DNA of 64,000 nucleotides from Paraburkholderia ferrariae NBRC 106233. GTDB lineage: Bacteria > Pseudomonadota > Gammaproteobacteria > Burkholderiales > Burkholderiaceae. A program made the position numbers and the translations under genes. Under the pieces are notes generated by a model. That model saw nothing but the letters and a program-made list of their open reading frames with translations. It was not told the origin of the DNA and made no database searches. The stretch is taken from the NCBI RefSeq assembly GCF_000685035.1, contig NZ_BAYB01000018.1, positions 62,001 through 126,000 on the forward strand. The letters are read 5' to 3'. Shown piece after piece: positions 24,810 to 33,784 of this stretch. How positions within the stretch are numbered: position 1 is the stretch's first letter; each line of letters starts with the position of its first letter.

Positions 24810-26150
24810 ATGTTGAATCCTAAAGCCGTATCCCCCGACCTGATCGCGCCGACGCGTCCCGCTGCCGGCGCGGAGGTCCTCTCCGTGCGCAACGTCTCGC
24901 GCGGCTTCGCGAAGACGAACGACGAACGCCTCGTGCTCGAAGACGTGAACCTCTCGCTGCGCGAAGGCGAGATCGTCGGGCTGCTGGGCCGTTCGGGCTC
25001 GGGCAAATCGACGCTCCTGCGCATCATCTCGGGCCTCATCGAAGCGAGCAGCGGCGAGGTGGACTGGCTCGGCAAGCCGCTTGCGGGGCCGGCCGAAGGC
25101 GTTTCGATGGTGTTCCAGACCTTCGCGCTCTTTCCGTGGCTCACGGTGCTGCAAAACGTGGAAGCCGGGCTCGAAGCGCAGGGCGTGGGCGCGCGCGAGC
25201 GCCGCGAACGGGCGCTGGCGGCCATCGACCTGATCGGCCTGGACGGTTTCGAAAACGCCTACCCGCGCGAGCTTTCGGGCGGCATGCGCCAGCGCGTGGG
25301 CTTTGCGCGCGCGCTCGTGGTGGATCCTTCGCTGCTGCTGATGGACGAGCCCTTCTCGGCGCTCGACGTGCTGACCGCCGAAACGCTGCGTACCGACCTG
25401 CTCGACCTGTGGACGCAGGGCCGCATGCCCATCAAGTCGATGCTGATCGTCACGCACAACATCGAGGAAGCGGTGTTCATGTGCGACCGCATTCTCGTGC
25501 TCTCGTCGAACCCGGGCCGCATCGTGGCGGAAATCAAGGTGCCGTTCAAGCACCCGCGCAACCGTCTCGACCCGTTGTTCCGCAAGCTCGTGGACGACAT
25601 CTACGCGAAGATGACCGCGCGCGAGGCCACCGAAGCCACGCAGCAAGGCAAGCTGGAAGTGGGCAGCCGCCTGCCGAACGTTTCGACCAACATCATGGCC
25701 GGCCTGATCGAGACGCTGGCGGCCGCGCCGTACCATGGCCGCGCCGACATGCCGGAAATCGCGCGCACGCTGCACCTGGAAGTGGACGACCTGTTCCCCA
25801 TTGCCGAAATGCTGCAACTGCTGGGCTTCGCGGACGTGCGCGACGGCGACCTGCTGCTCACGCCGCCGGCGCGCGTGTTTGCCGAGTTCGGCACCCAGGC
25901 GCGCAAGATGATGTTCGCCGAACACCTGCTGCGCAACGTGCCGCTGGCCGCGCGGATCAAGAAGGTGCTGGGCGAGCGCCCGGGCCACCGCGCACCGCGC
26001 GTGCGCTTCGAGCAGGAACTGGAGGATTTCCTCTCCGATGTCGCCGCCGAAGAAACGCTCGATACGGTGATCGACTGGGGCCGTTACGGCGAGATCTTCT
26101 CGTATAACGACCAGTCGGAAATCTTCAGCCTGGAAGACGTCGAGGCGTGA
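24810..26150 (+). CDS. ABC importer ATPase with AAA-associated C-terminal domain
   Basis: 446 residues. The N-terminal ATPase domain (1-255) has Walker A GRSGSGKST (60-68), signature LSGGM (155-159), Walker B LLLMDE (175-180) and THN at the H-loop. The C-terminal 170 residues match the AAA-associated domain (PF09821-like) found in this ATPase subclass: MAGLIETLAAAPYHGRADMPEIARTLHLEVDDLFPIAEMLQLLGFA, resembling a winged helix. That domain may sense substrate or nucleotide. It energises the double permease encoded 12 bp upstream. Confidence 0.88.
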   Translation: MLNPKAVSPDLIAPTRPAAGAEVLSVRNVSRGFAKTNDERLVLEDVNLSLREGEIVGLLGRSGSGKSTLLRIISGLIEASSGEVDWLGKPLAGPAEGVSMVFQTFALFPWLTVLQNVEAGLEAQGVGARERRERALAAIDLIGLDGFENAYPRELSGGMRQRVGFARALVVDPSLLLMDEPFSALDVLTAETLRTDLLDLWTQGRMPIKSMLIVTHNIEEAVFMCDRILVLSSNPGRIVAEIKVPFKHPRNRLDPLFRKLVDDIYAKMTAREATEATQQGKLEVGSRLPNVSTNIMAGLIETLAAAPYHGRADMPEIARTLHLEVDDLFPIAEMLQLLGFADVRDGDLLLTPPARVFAEFGTQARKMMFAEHLLRNVPLAARIKKVLGERPGHRAPRVRFEQELEDFLSDVAAEETLDTVIDWGRYGEIFSYNDQSEIFSLEDVEA

Positions 26151-26213
26151 TGGGCGGGGCGGGCGGCCCCCCCGCCCATTCGCAGTAAGGCACTTCGCTC
26201 CCCCGTGAAATCA

Positions 26214-26233
26214 AAGGTGAGCTTGTTCGGGAT
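26214..26233 (+). repeat. 20-bp dispersed motif, copy 6
   Basis: AAGGTGAG-CTTGTT-CGGGAT; differs from the consensus at the last base. Confidence 0.75.
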
Positions 26234-26338
26234 GGAAGGCGGGGTTGGTGCGCCGCGTCGGAAGAACGCGCGTAGGTCGTTGATTGGACTGGAAAGTCCG
26301 GCGGGCCGGCGCTTGGCCGCAGCCGCCCGCGGCCGGTT

Positions 26339-26358
26339 GAGGTGAGGGTTTTCGGGAC
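26339..26358 (+). repeat. 20-bp dispersed motif, copy 7
   Basis: GAGGTGAG-GGTTTT-CGGGAC, 125 bp after copy 6. The same spacing separates copies 4 and 5. Confidence 0.75.
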
Positions 26359-26431
26359 TGGCAGGCGTGAGTTCGCCGCGCATTGCGCACGCACCGCCCA
26401 GACTGAAAGCGGTGCGTGCGCCTACCTCGAA

Positions 26432-29212
26432 TCACGAGGGCTTGCGTCCCGCGCCGCGCCCATCTCCCGACGATCCATTGCGCGGCTGCGGCTGGGGCTC
26501 CGGCCGCGTCGTCGCGCGGCGCGGCGGGGAATCGGCATCGTCGTCCCCGTGGTTGCCTTCGGCCCCGGCGTTGCCGCTCTTCCCGGCCTGACGTCCTTCG
26601 ACATCGGTGCCGTCCGGCAGCCCCACGAGAAAATTGCGCTGCGGGTTCGCCAGTTCGATGCCGCGCTCCGTGAAGCGCAGCAGCACGCGGCGGTTGAATT
26701 CGCGCTGCACGCCCCAGCGCGCCGAGTCCTTGCACTGGATCTGGCCCACGAGCGTCACGCTCGATCCGTCCACCTGGTCCACGCCCCAGTACGCAAAGTC
26801 GCTGAGAATCCCGTCCTTGTAAGTGTTTTCGCTGCGCAGTTCGGCGCCGATTTCCTTCAGCGTGTCGATGGCGCGCTGGAGATCCGCGCCGCGCGCGATC
26901 AGCACCTTCACGGCCGCATTGCCGATGCCGCGGTTCGTGTTGTTGACGGTGGTCACCGAACTGAACGGCACGGTGTAAAGCGAGCCGTCGCCGCCGCGCA
27001 GGCGCACCGTGCGGATCGAGAGAAACTCCACCGTGCCCGAAACGCCCGCCACGGTCACCCAGTCGCCCACCTGCATGGCGTTTTCGGTGAGCAGGAAGAT
27101 GCCGGTGATGAAGTCCTGGACGAGCTTTTGCGAACCGAAGCCGAGCGCCACGCCGAAGATGCTCGCGCCCGCGATGAGCGGCGCCGTGTTCACGCCGAGC
27201 TGCGAAAGCGCGGTGAGCCCGACGATCACGAGGATCGCGACCAGCAGCGTGGTGCGGAACATCGGCAGCAGCGTGCGCAGCCGGGCGGCGCGCACGTAGT
27301 CGCCGGCATCGGTCCAGGCTTGCAGGCGGCGCTCGGCCGCGCCGTTGGCGGCCTCCCAGATCACGATGGCGACGACGACCGCCACGAGGATCGTGACGAT
27401 GGCGGAGCCGAGCAGGCGGCCGATCGGCGCGTTCACGAGCAGGCGCCCCGGGTGCAGGCCCCACACGTGCAGCAGCACGTCGAAGGTGACGATGCCGATG
27501 AGGGCCAGCGCGAGCCGCCGCAGGATGGGGTAGTAGCGGTACGTGCGACGTTGCGCGACGGTCATGCTGTCGCGATGGCCGAGCGGATCGAACACGCGGC
27601 CGAGCGCCCCCATCGCGACGATGGCGACCACGCGCGCGAGCAGCATCACGACGAGCGAGACGGCGCCCGCGCGCATCAGTTCGCGATAGCCGCCGCGCAG
27701 GTCGAGCGCCCACACGAGCCACAACGCCATCACGACGAATACGCCCACGCCGGCCCAGATGTCCGCGAACCAGTGGGCGAGATAGGCGAGCGAGCCGTTC
27801 CTGGGCGCCGAGCGGCGGATCGCGGCGGCCACCGGGCGGCGGCACTGCAGGATCATGACGGCGAGCGCAAGGTGGCCGACGAGCGTGACGACTTTCACGA
27901 GCGCGAGATGCGCGTCTTCGGTCATGCCGAGCGGCACCGCGGCGTCCAGCAGGCCACCCACGCCGCCGATCACGACGATGCGCACGGTCCAGCGTTGCGC
28001 GAAGGCGGCGGAGGTGTCGGAGAACGGGATGAGGCGCAGGGCCTCGGCGTCGGGGGCGAAAAGCAGCGCACCCACGGCGATGGCGATGCGGCAGATCACG
28101 TAGGTATCCACGAGCTGGCCGACGGCCGCCGCCGCGTCGGCATCGCCCGGGCCGAACAGCGAGAGCACGCCCGCCGCGCACAGGCCGAAGGCGAGTACCG
28201 GCAACAGTTCGAGCGAGGCGAGCAGCAATGCCGCGGGCAGGCGTTGCAGGCGCTTCCAGTGGTGCGCGGTGCGGCCGGCCGGCTGCGCGGGCGGGGCAGA
28301 CGGGTCCGGCGCGGCGGCGATGGCGGCGCGCGCCGTGGCGTCGGCTTCGGCCTGGGTACGCGGGCTGCCGGTGTTCGGGGTGGCGTCTTCGATGGCCGCG
28401 GGGTCGGCCGGCTCCATGCCGGCGGCCACGCGCATGGCCTCTTCATCGCCGGCTCGGTCGGCCCCGGCTTCGCGGGCCGTGGATGGGGCCGTGGATGCCG
28501 TCGATGCGGTGCGTGCCGCGGGTTCGCGCGGCGCCGTTGCGGCTGGGCCCGGGTTCGCGGCCGCGGCTTTGGCGTGCGCGACGATGGCGCGATGCGGCCG
28601 CGCGATGAGGCGACGTACCAGGGCATCGACGATCAAGGCAGGGGCAAGCGTGAGCAGCAGCACGCGCAGCAGGTCGAAGAGCAGGGCGTGACCCTGCGCC
28701 GTGGAGAGCCGCTCGGTCCACCACTTGCGTGCCGAGCCGACATCGAATAACGCCGTGCGCGCATGGATCAGCCGGCCGACGAGGACTTGCGCGGCGTGGG
28801 CGGCGTGCTTCGCGATTTGCAGCACGAGGCCGTTCGAGCGCAGCGCGTCGCCGAGTGCGGCGGAGGCCGATTGCGCCGGGCTCGCGGTGGTTGTCGCGGC
28901 TGCCGCGGAGGCGGGCGTGCCGGCGGCGGGAGCCGAGGCGGGCGTGGCCAGCGCGCCGGCCGCGGCGATGGCGCGCAGCGTGTCTTCCACGCGGCCGCGC
29001 TGGGCCGGGTCGTCGAGCACCTGCAGCGCGGCGTGCGCCTGGGCGGGCGTGAGGACAACGGGGGCGGCGGGATTGACGGAACTGGCGGCGGACGCGGCGC
29101 TGGCGGGAGCGGTTGCGGCCTGGGCGGCGTTCAGCCAGGGCGAGCAGGCCAGTGCGGCAAGAAGCAGGGTGCAGAGCGCGCGCAAAGCGGAGAGACGGGA
29201 GAGCCTTTGCAT
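26432..29212 (-). CDS. Large MscS-family mechanosensitive channel (YbiO-like)
   Basis: 926 residues from the ATG at 29212. A signal peptide (1-32, ending AQA) leads into a long Ala/Pro-rich periplasmic region, then about ten membrane helices. The conserved MscS core follows: pore helix with GLTALSQLGVNTAPLIAGASIFGVALGFGSQKLVQDFITGIF, then VGDWVTVAGVSGTVEFLSIRTVRLRG. The C-terminal 80 residues are low-complexity Gly/Asp/Arg. It opens under hypo-osmotic membrane tension. The length exceeds E. coli YbiO (741 aa) because of Ala-rich insertions. It is a single-gene unit. Confidence 0.85.
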   Translation of the reverse strand: MQRLSRLSALRALCTLLLAALACSPWLNAAQAATAPASAASAASSVNPAAPVVLTPAQAHAALQVLDDPAQRGRVEDTLRAIAAAGALATPASAPAAGTPASAAAATTTASPAQSASAALGDALRSNGLVLQIAKHAAHAAQVLVGRLIHARTALFDVGSARKWWTERLSTAQGHALLFDLLRVLLLTLAPALIVDALVRRLIARPHRAIVAHAKAAAANPGPAATAPREPAARTASTASTAPSTAREAGADRAGDEEAMRVAAGMEPADPAAIEDATPNTGSPRTQAEADATARAAIAAAPDPSAPPAQPAGRTAHHWKRLQRLPAALLLASLELLPVLAFGLCAAGVLSLFGPGDADAAAAVGQLVDTYVICRIAIAVGALLFAPDAEALRLIPFSDTSAAFAQRWTVRIVVIGGVGGLLDAAVPLGMTEDAHLALVKVVTLVGHLALAVMILQCRRPVAAAIRRSAPRNGSLAYLAHWFADIWAGVGVFVVMALWLVWALDLRGGYRELMRAGAVSLVVMLLARVVAIVAMGALGRVFDPLGHRDSMTVAQRRTYRYYPILRRLALALIGIVTFDVLLHVWGLHPGRLLVNAPIGRLLGSAIVTILVAVVVAIVIWEAANGAAERRLQAWTDAGDYVRAARLRTLLPMFRTTLLVAILVIVGLTALSQLGVNTAPLIAGASIFGVALGFGSQKLVQDFITGIFLLTENAMQVGDWVTVAGVSGTVEFLSIRTVRLRGGDGSLYTVPFSSVTTVNNTNRGIGNAAVKVLIARGADLQRAIDTLKEIGAELRSENTYKDGILSDFAYWGVDQVDGSSVTLVGQIQCKDSARWGVQREFNRRVLLRFTERGIELANPQRNFLVGLPDGTDVEGRQAGKSGNAGAEGNHGDDDADSPPRRATTRPEPQPQPRNGSSGDGRGAGRKPS

Positions 29213-29626
29213 GGGGGAAACAGGGGGTTGAGCGTCGATTGCGTCGATGGAGTGCCGGGCGGCTGGCGGCGGTGCCGGCCACCCGGGACGGTCATTCGAC
29301 ACGCTTTCGCAAATTTTGTGCCCTGGCCGGGGCAGGCGCTTTCGGGCGACCGTTCCGGGGCGGGAATGGCGTAAGTATGCACTCACTTTGCACAGCCACG
29401 CGCTGACGCAAGCGCCCGCCTGCTTCGTTCACGCGCCAGGTCGCGAGTATGCGCCGCTTCGCTTCGCCTCTGCGGGCGCGGCGGCCGGCGTGCGTGCAAC
29501 GACCTGGGCATCCGCGAAGGGCGGGGCGCGAACGCGGGTTTTGATCAGTGGCGCGGCAACGCGTGCGGGTGCTACCGTTGACGCCACAATCATCCGGGGC
29601 CGGAGCGGCTCCCCCGAGGAGACTCC
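29213..29626. other. Divergent intergenic region
   Basis: 414 bp between the mechanosensitive channel gene and the symporter gene, which diverge. I see no clear promoter, hairpin with T-run or coding frame. GAGGAG just before 29627 is the ribosome site of the symporter. Confidence 0.4.
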
Positions 29627-30916
29627 ATGAACAGTGTCAGCGTGGCCGGCGTGCGCAAGCACAAGCTGAGCCGTACACAGTTGATCGTCGCCGCCACGGT
29701 GGGCAACGCGCTCGAGTATTTCGACTTCACGGTCTACAGCTTCTTCGCGCTGACGATCGGCAAGCTGTTCTTTCCCACCATGTCGAGCTACGGACAACTG
29801 CTCGCCTCGGTGGCGACCTTCGGCGTGGGTTTCGTGATGCGTCCGCTGGGCGGCGTCGTGATCGGCGCCTATGCCGACCGCGCGGGCCGCAAGCCCGCGA
29901 TGACGCTCACCATCTTCATGATGGCGATGGGCTGCATGCTGATCGGCCTTGCGCCCACCTATGCGCAGATCGGCGTGGCGGCGCCGGTGCTGATCGTGTT
30001 TGCCCGTCTTTTGCAGGGCTTTTCCGCAGGCGGCGAAGTGGGCGCTTCCACGACACTGCTGATCGAGGCGGGCACGCCCGCCAATCGCGGCCTCCTCGGC
30101 AGCTGGCAGTTTGCGAGCCAGGGCATGGGCGTGTCGCTGGGCGCCTTGATGGCGGCGCTGCTCACCACCTTCCTCGCACCCGCAACGCTGCTGGCCTGGG
30201 GCTGGCGCGTGCCGTTCCTGATGGGCGTGGCGATTGCGCCGATCGGCATGTGGATACGGCGGCGTCTCGAAGAAGAGACGCCCGCGCAGACGCGCGCGGC
30301 GCGCATGCCCGTGGTGGCGGTGCTGCGCGACCACGGGGACCGCGCGGCGCTCGGCACGCTGCTCACCGTCGGCTCCACGGTGACGGCCTATGTGGTCACG
30401 TTCTACATGCCCACCTACGCGATTCACGAACTGAAGGTGCCCGCGCCCACCGCGCTGGCGGCGGGGCTGGTTTCAGGCGTGGTGACTTTTATCGTGGCGC
30501 CCGTGGCGGGCTGGCTCTCCGACCGGCTGAGCCGCCGCGCGCTGATCTTCTGGCCGCGCCTCCTGGTCGTGCTGCTGATCTATCCCGCGTTTCTGTGGCT
30601 CACGAGCGAGCCCAATGCCGGGCGCCTGCTCGCGACGGTCGGCGGATTGAGCGTGCTGCTCGCGCTGCAGGCGGCGCCCTCGATTACCGTGCTGCCCGAG
30701 ATGTTTCCGCGCGCGGTGCGGGCCACAGGCATGGCGATCGTTTATGGGTTGGGCGTAGCGTTGTTCGGCGGCTTTGCACAAACCATCGCCACGTGGCTGA
30801 TCAAGCTTACCGGCAATCTGCTTGCGCCCGCATGGTATGTGGTGGGTTGCGTGGCGGTATCGTGCCTTGCACTGCCTTTCATTCGCGATTTGACCGGCAA
30901 GCCGCTCGACGACTGA
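29627..30916 (+). CDS. MFS transporter, metabolite:H+ symporter (MHS) family
   Basis: 429 residues with 12 predicted membrane helices. MHS-family signatures are visible: GNALEYFDFTVYSFFA in helix 1, RPLGGVVIGAYADRAGRKPAM between helices 2 and 3, and LQGFSAGGEVGASTTLLIEAG. Relatives carry citrate, proline/betaine, shikimate or dicarboxylates with protons; the substrate here is unknown. Ribosome site GAGGAG sits eight bases upstream. No gene on the same strand is close enough for an operon. Confidence 0.88.
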   Translation: MNSVSVAGVRKHKLSRTQLIVAATVGNALEYFDFTVYSFFALTIGKLFFPTMSSYGQLLASVATFGVGFVMRPLGGVVIGAYADRAGRKPAMTLTIFMMAMGCMLIGLAPTYAQIGVAAPVLIVFARLLQGFSAGGEVGASTTLLIEAGTPANRGLLGSWQFASQGMGVSLGALMAALLTTFLAPATLLAWGWRVPFLMGVAIAPIGMWIRRRLEEETPAQTRAARMPVVAVLRDHGDRAALGTLLTVGSTVTAYVVTFYMPTYAIHELKVPAPTALAAGLVSGVVTFIVAPVAGWLSDRLSRRALIFWPRLLVVLLIYPAFLWLTSEPNAGRLLATVGGLSVLLALQAAPSITVLPEMFPRAVRATGMAIVYGLGVALFGGFAQTIATWLIKLTGNLLAPAWYVVGCVAVSCLALPFIRDLTGKPLDD

Positions 30917-30996
30917 ATGACTGAAGGGCCAGGGAAGGCACCACGTGCAGGGCAGCGTGCGGCCCTGCACGTGGCGGCCCGGTTGCGCTCTTCGCG

Positions 30997-32004
30997 CTAT
31001 TGATCAGGACTCCGTCGCATTGCTTCGAGATTCACATCGAGCTGTCGCGCGAGCCCGTACAGCATGCCGAGCGAGGGCGCCGCCACGCCGGCGCGCTGCG
31101 CCAGTTCATAAGGCGCGCCCAGCAGCGCCTCCACTTCGAGCGAGCGTCCGGCTTCCACGTCCTGGAGCATCGACGTCTTGAACGCGCCGAGTTTGCGCGT
31201 AATGGCGCTGCGCTCTTCCACGGTCATCGAAAGCGCGATGCCGATGGCCTCGCCGATTGCACGCGCCTCCAGCATCACCGCGGCCACGAGGCCCGCGGTG
31301 AGCGGATCGTCGAGAATCACGTCGGCGGTCGAGCGCGTGAGCGCGCTGATGGGGTTCATCGTCATGTTGCCCCAGAGCTTGGCCCAGATTTCGCCCTGGA
31401 TCGACGCGGGCGCGACGACCTCGAAGCCCGCGCGTGCCAGCAGCGCGCGCGTTTCTTCCGCCTGGTCGGCCAGATGCGGTGCCGAAGCGCCGACGATCAG
31501 CAGATTGCCGTTGCCCTTGCGGATCGTGCCGGGCGCCGCGATCGACGAAGACAGATGCACCACGCAGCCCGACGCCTGCGCGGGCGGCAGCGCGGCGGAC
31601 ACGACCCCGCCCGGATCGACCGCTTCGAGCCGGCCATTGGCATAGGCGCCGCCGAAGGCGTTGAGAAACCACCAGGGCACGCCGTTCATCGCGGAAACGA
31701 TGTGCGTGTGCGGCCCGACGAGGGCGCCGAGCGACGCGGCCGCCTGCACGAGCGCCTGCCCTTTCAGGCAGACGAGAACGAGGTTTTGCGGACCGAGCGC
31801 CGCGGCGTTGTCGGTGGCGTTCACGCGTACCGTGTAGCGCGTTTCGCCTTCGACGACCGTGAGCCCCTCGCGACGGATCGCTTCGAGCTGGGCGCCGCGC
31901 GCGAGCACGTTGACGGTTTCGCCCGCACGCGCAAGCCGCGCCGCGATGAGTCCGCCAATCGCACCCGCGCCGACGACGGTGATGCCGGAATTCGAGTGAG
32001 CCAA
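30997..32004 (-). CDS. Ketopantoate reductase-like 2-dehydropantoate 2-reductase (PanE/ApbA family)
   Basis: 335 residues with TTG start at 32004, selected because AAGGAG lies at the end of the upstream gene and no ATG or GTG fits. The N-terminal Rossmann loop is GAGAIGG (12-18); the family Lys (CLKGQA), the KLWGN motif (EIWAKLWGNMTMNPISALT) and a C-terminal helical domain are present. PanE reduces ketopantoate in coenzyme A synthesis. A second copy placed beside an aldolase is more likely a paralogue acting on another 2-oxo or hydroxy acid. Only 4 bp separate the two genes. Confidence 0.85.
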   Translation of the reverse strand: MAHSNSGITVVGAGAIGGLIAARLARAGETVNVLARGAQLEAIRREGLTVVEGETRYTVRVNATDNAAALGPQNLVLVCLKGQALVQAAASLGALVGPHTHIVSAMNGVPWWFLNAFGGAYANGRLEAVDPGGVVSAALPPAQASGCVVHLSSSIAAPGTIRKGNGNLLIVGASAPHLADQAEETRALLARAGFEVVAPASIQGEIWAKLWGNMTMNPISALTRSTADVILDDPLTAGLVAAVMLEARAIGEAIGIALSMTVEERSAITRKLGAFKTSMLQDVEAGRSLEVEALLGAPYELAQRAGVAAPSLGMLYGLARQLDVNLEAMRRSPDQ

Positions 32005-32008
32005 CGCC

Positions 32009-32779
32009 TTACTCCTTGTACGAGGGATCGAGCCGCTCGACACGGCGGATGAGCGCCGCGAGCACGTTCTCGCCCGCGCCATGTTCGGGCGAGAACTGCA
32101 GCGAGTCGCGCGTGGCGCGCGCCGTGATGGCGGCGTCGATCGGAATGGGGTTGCCGCGCAGCGAGTCGGTGATCACCTGGATTTCGCAGGCGCGGTTCAG
32201 CGTCCACAGCAGCGCGAACGCATGCGCGAGGCTCGCGCCGTGCGCGAGCAGGCCATGGTTGCGCAGGATGAGCAGCCGCTTGTTGCCCATCGATTGCAGG
32301 ATGCGCGACTTCTCGTCGTCGTGCACCGTGATGCCTTCGAAGTCATGATACGCGACCATGTCGTGCAGTTGCGCCGAATAGAAGTTGGTGTACGACAGTC
32401 CGCCTTCCATGCAGGCCACGGCGAGCCCCGCCGTGGTGTGCGTGTGCATCACGCAGTGCGCGTCTTCCACGTTCGCGTGAATGGCGCTGTGAATCACGAA
32501 GCCGGCCGGATTGATGGGGTAGTCGCCCGGGCTCAGAATGCGGCCTTCGAGATCGATCTTGACGAGATTCGACGCCTTGATTTCGTCATACGTCAGGCCG
32601 AACGGATTGATGAGGAAATGCTTGCGCGGCCCGGGCACGCGCAGCGTGATGTGGTTGAAGATCAGTTCGGTCCAGCCGAGCAGGTGGAACACGCGATACA
32701 CCGCCGCGAGCTTCACGCGCGCGGCCCATTCCTGTTCGTCGCACCAGTCGGGGCGCGGAGCGCCTTGCGTCATGCTCAT
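32009..32779 (-). CDS. Class II aldolase/adducin-family protein
   Basis: 256 residues. Zinc-binding His residues are visible in HCVMHTHTTAGLAVACM and in the later NHGLLAHG segment. Relatives include fuculose- and rhamnulose-phosphate aldolases and many uncharacterised proteins. It is cotranscribed with the PanE-like gene. A hairpin-like palindrome at 32833-32848 lies upstream, and a divergent MarR gene starts at 32950. Because the hpaI gene nearby is broken, replacement of that aldolase activity by this protein is conceivable but unproven. Confidence 0.85.
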   Translation of the reverse strand: MSMTQGAPRPDWCDEQEWAARVKLAAVYRVFHLLGWTELIFNHITLRVPGPRKHFLINPFGLTYDEIKASNLVKIDLEGRILSPGDYPINPAGFVIHSAIHANVEDAHCVMHTHTTAGLAVACMEGGLSYTNFYSAQLHDMVAYHDFEGITVHDDEKSRILQSMGNKRLLILRNHGLLAHGASLAHAFALLWTLNRACEIQVITDSLRGNPIPIDAAITARATRDSLQFSPEHGAGENVLAALIRRVERLDPSYKE

Positions 32780-32832
32780 GGTCGTCTCCTTCCGTTCCAG
32801 GCTGTCACGGGACCGATGGTATCGCCGAATAA

Positions 32833-32848
32833 ATGCGTGTGCAAGCAT
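32833..32848. promoter_or_regulatory. Palindrome between the aldolase and MarR genes
   Basis: ATGCGTGTGCAAGCAT is an imperfect 16-bp inverted repeat in the divergent region. This is the expected place and size of a MarR operator. Binding is inferred. Confidence 0.4.
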
Positions 32849-32949
32849 CAAATTTGGGGCGAAAGGGCGGCGGGAAGCGGTGCGCGCCGGTGGTATGCTA
32901 ACGAACGTTGCCGCGCGCGGGGCCGGTACGGAAAGACACGAGACGAATC

Positions 32950-33393
32950 ATGACGGTGAAGAACGGGATCGAAGAGCTGTTCACCTACAGGCTGCACGTG
33001 CTGAAGAAGCACACCGACCGTGTGCTCACGGATGCGTTCGCGGCGTCGCTCTCGCTCACGCTTACGGAGGCGCGGCTTTTGATCAGCGTGGGTGCCTTCG
33101 GTCCGATTTCGGTCTCGGATCTCGGCCGCGCTTCGAACCTGGACCGCAGCCAGGCGAGCCGCGCGACGGATGTGCTCGAACGCAAGGGGCTGCTTGCCAA
33201 GACCTCCAACGAGGCGGACGCGCGTGGCGTGCTGGTCGCGCTCACGACAAAGGGGCGCAGCACGTGGCGCCGCGCGACCGCCATTTCGAAGGCGGCCAAC
33301 GACGAATTTCTTTCGCTCCTTAGCGAGCCTGAGCGTGAGCTGCTCGGCGCGGTGCTCGCCAGGCTCGTGGAGCAGTGCGGCGAGGCGGATTAG
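32950..33393 (+). CDS. MarR-family transcriptional regulator
   Basis: 147 residues with the MarR winged helix: LTEARLLISVGAFGPISVSDLGRASNLDRSQASRATDVLERKGLL, followed by the wing with SNEADARGVLVALTTKGR. It is divergent from the class II aldolase/PanE-like pair and probably controls it. MarR proteins usually respond to aromatic or carboxylic ligands. On its other side it converges with the broken hpaI gene, so regulation of that operon is better assigned to the MarR gene at 39059. Confidence 0.88.
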   Translation: MTVKNGIEELFTYRLHVLKKHTDRVLTDAFAASLSLTLTEARLLISVGAFGPISVSDLGRASNLDRSQASRATDVLERKGLLAKTSNEADARGVLVALTTKGRSTWRRATAISKAANDEFLSLLSEPERELLGAVLARLVEQCGEAD

Positions 33394-33472
33394 CGCGAGT
33401 TCGCTGGCCAGTCACTGGCCGCGTGCTGCTTATGTGTCCGCTTATGTGTCCGCTTCCGCGCCCTTCGGCCAT

Positions 33473-33765
33473 TCAGCCGGCGCGCTGGCGATAGCGCGCC
33501 GCGAGTTTGCTCGCGCTGCGCGCGAGCAATGCCACATCGCTGCCCACCGCGACGAACGTCGCCCCCGCTTCGAGATAGTCCGCGGCAATGGCCGGGTCTG
33601 TGGCCAGCACCCCGGCGCCCAGGCCGCGTGCGCGCACGGTGCGAATGCCGTTGCAAATGGCCTCGCGTACGGCAGGCGCACCCGGCCGGCGAGCGCGGTC
33701 TACAGGCCGATCTGCGTCCGGCCTTGCGCGAGCGCGCGCCTGAAGGAATTGGCGGGTGCGGTCAT
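33473..33765 (-). pseudogene. hpaI: Broken hpaI (2,4-dihydroxyhept-2-ene-1,7-dioate aldolase), internal deletion
   Basis: From the ATG at 33765 the frame encodes the HpaI N-terminus (MTAPANSFRRALAQGRTQIG) and meets TAG where the conserved Trp of GLW should be. A change of frame then leads into the true HpaI C-terminus: APAVREAICNGIRTVRARG, then TDPAIAADYLEAGATFVAVG and SDVALLARSASKLAARY, ending at 33473. About 150 central residues are missing, including the metal-binding and substrate residues. HpaI normally cleaves the ring-fission product to pyruvate and succinic semialdehyde. It sits where hpaI is expected, directly after hpaH. Confidence 0.85.
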
Positions 33766-33784
33766 GAGCGTGATGAGCCGGAAG

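Larger units (their letters stand above)
26151..26431. other. Convergent intergenic region with two dispersed motifs
   Basis: 281 bp between the ABC ATPase and the mechanosensitive channel, 3' ends facing. It contains motif copies 6 and 7, exactly 125 bp apart. GGGCGGGGCGGGCGGCCC near 26154 could form a GC-rich stem after the ATPase stop, without a T-run. Confidence 0.5.

Noticed and set aside
22944..25988. 1014-codon leftward open frame opposite the ABC importer genes
   Set aside because: Arg/His/Glu-rich shadow with no domain; the rightward permease and ATPase on the same DNA have complete family motifs.
26432..29212. Long rightward open frame (about 800 codons) opposite the mechanosensitive channel
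   Set aside because: High-GC shadow frame: Arg/His-rich composition with no recognisable domain, while the minus-strand frame has clear MscS motifs and membrane helices.
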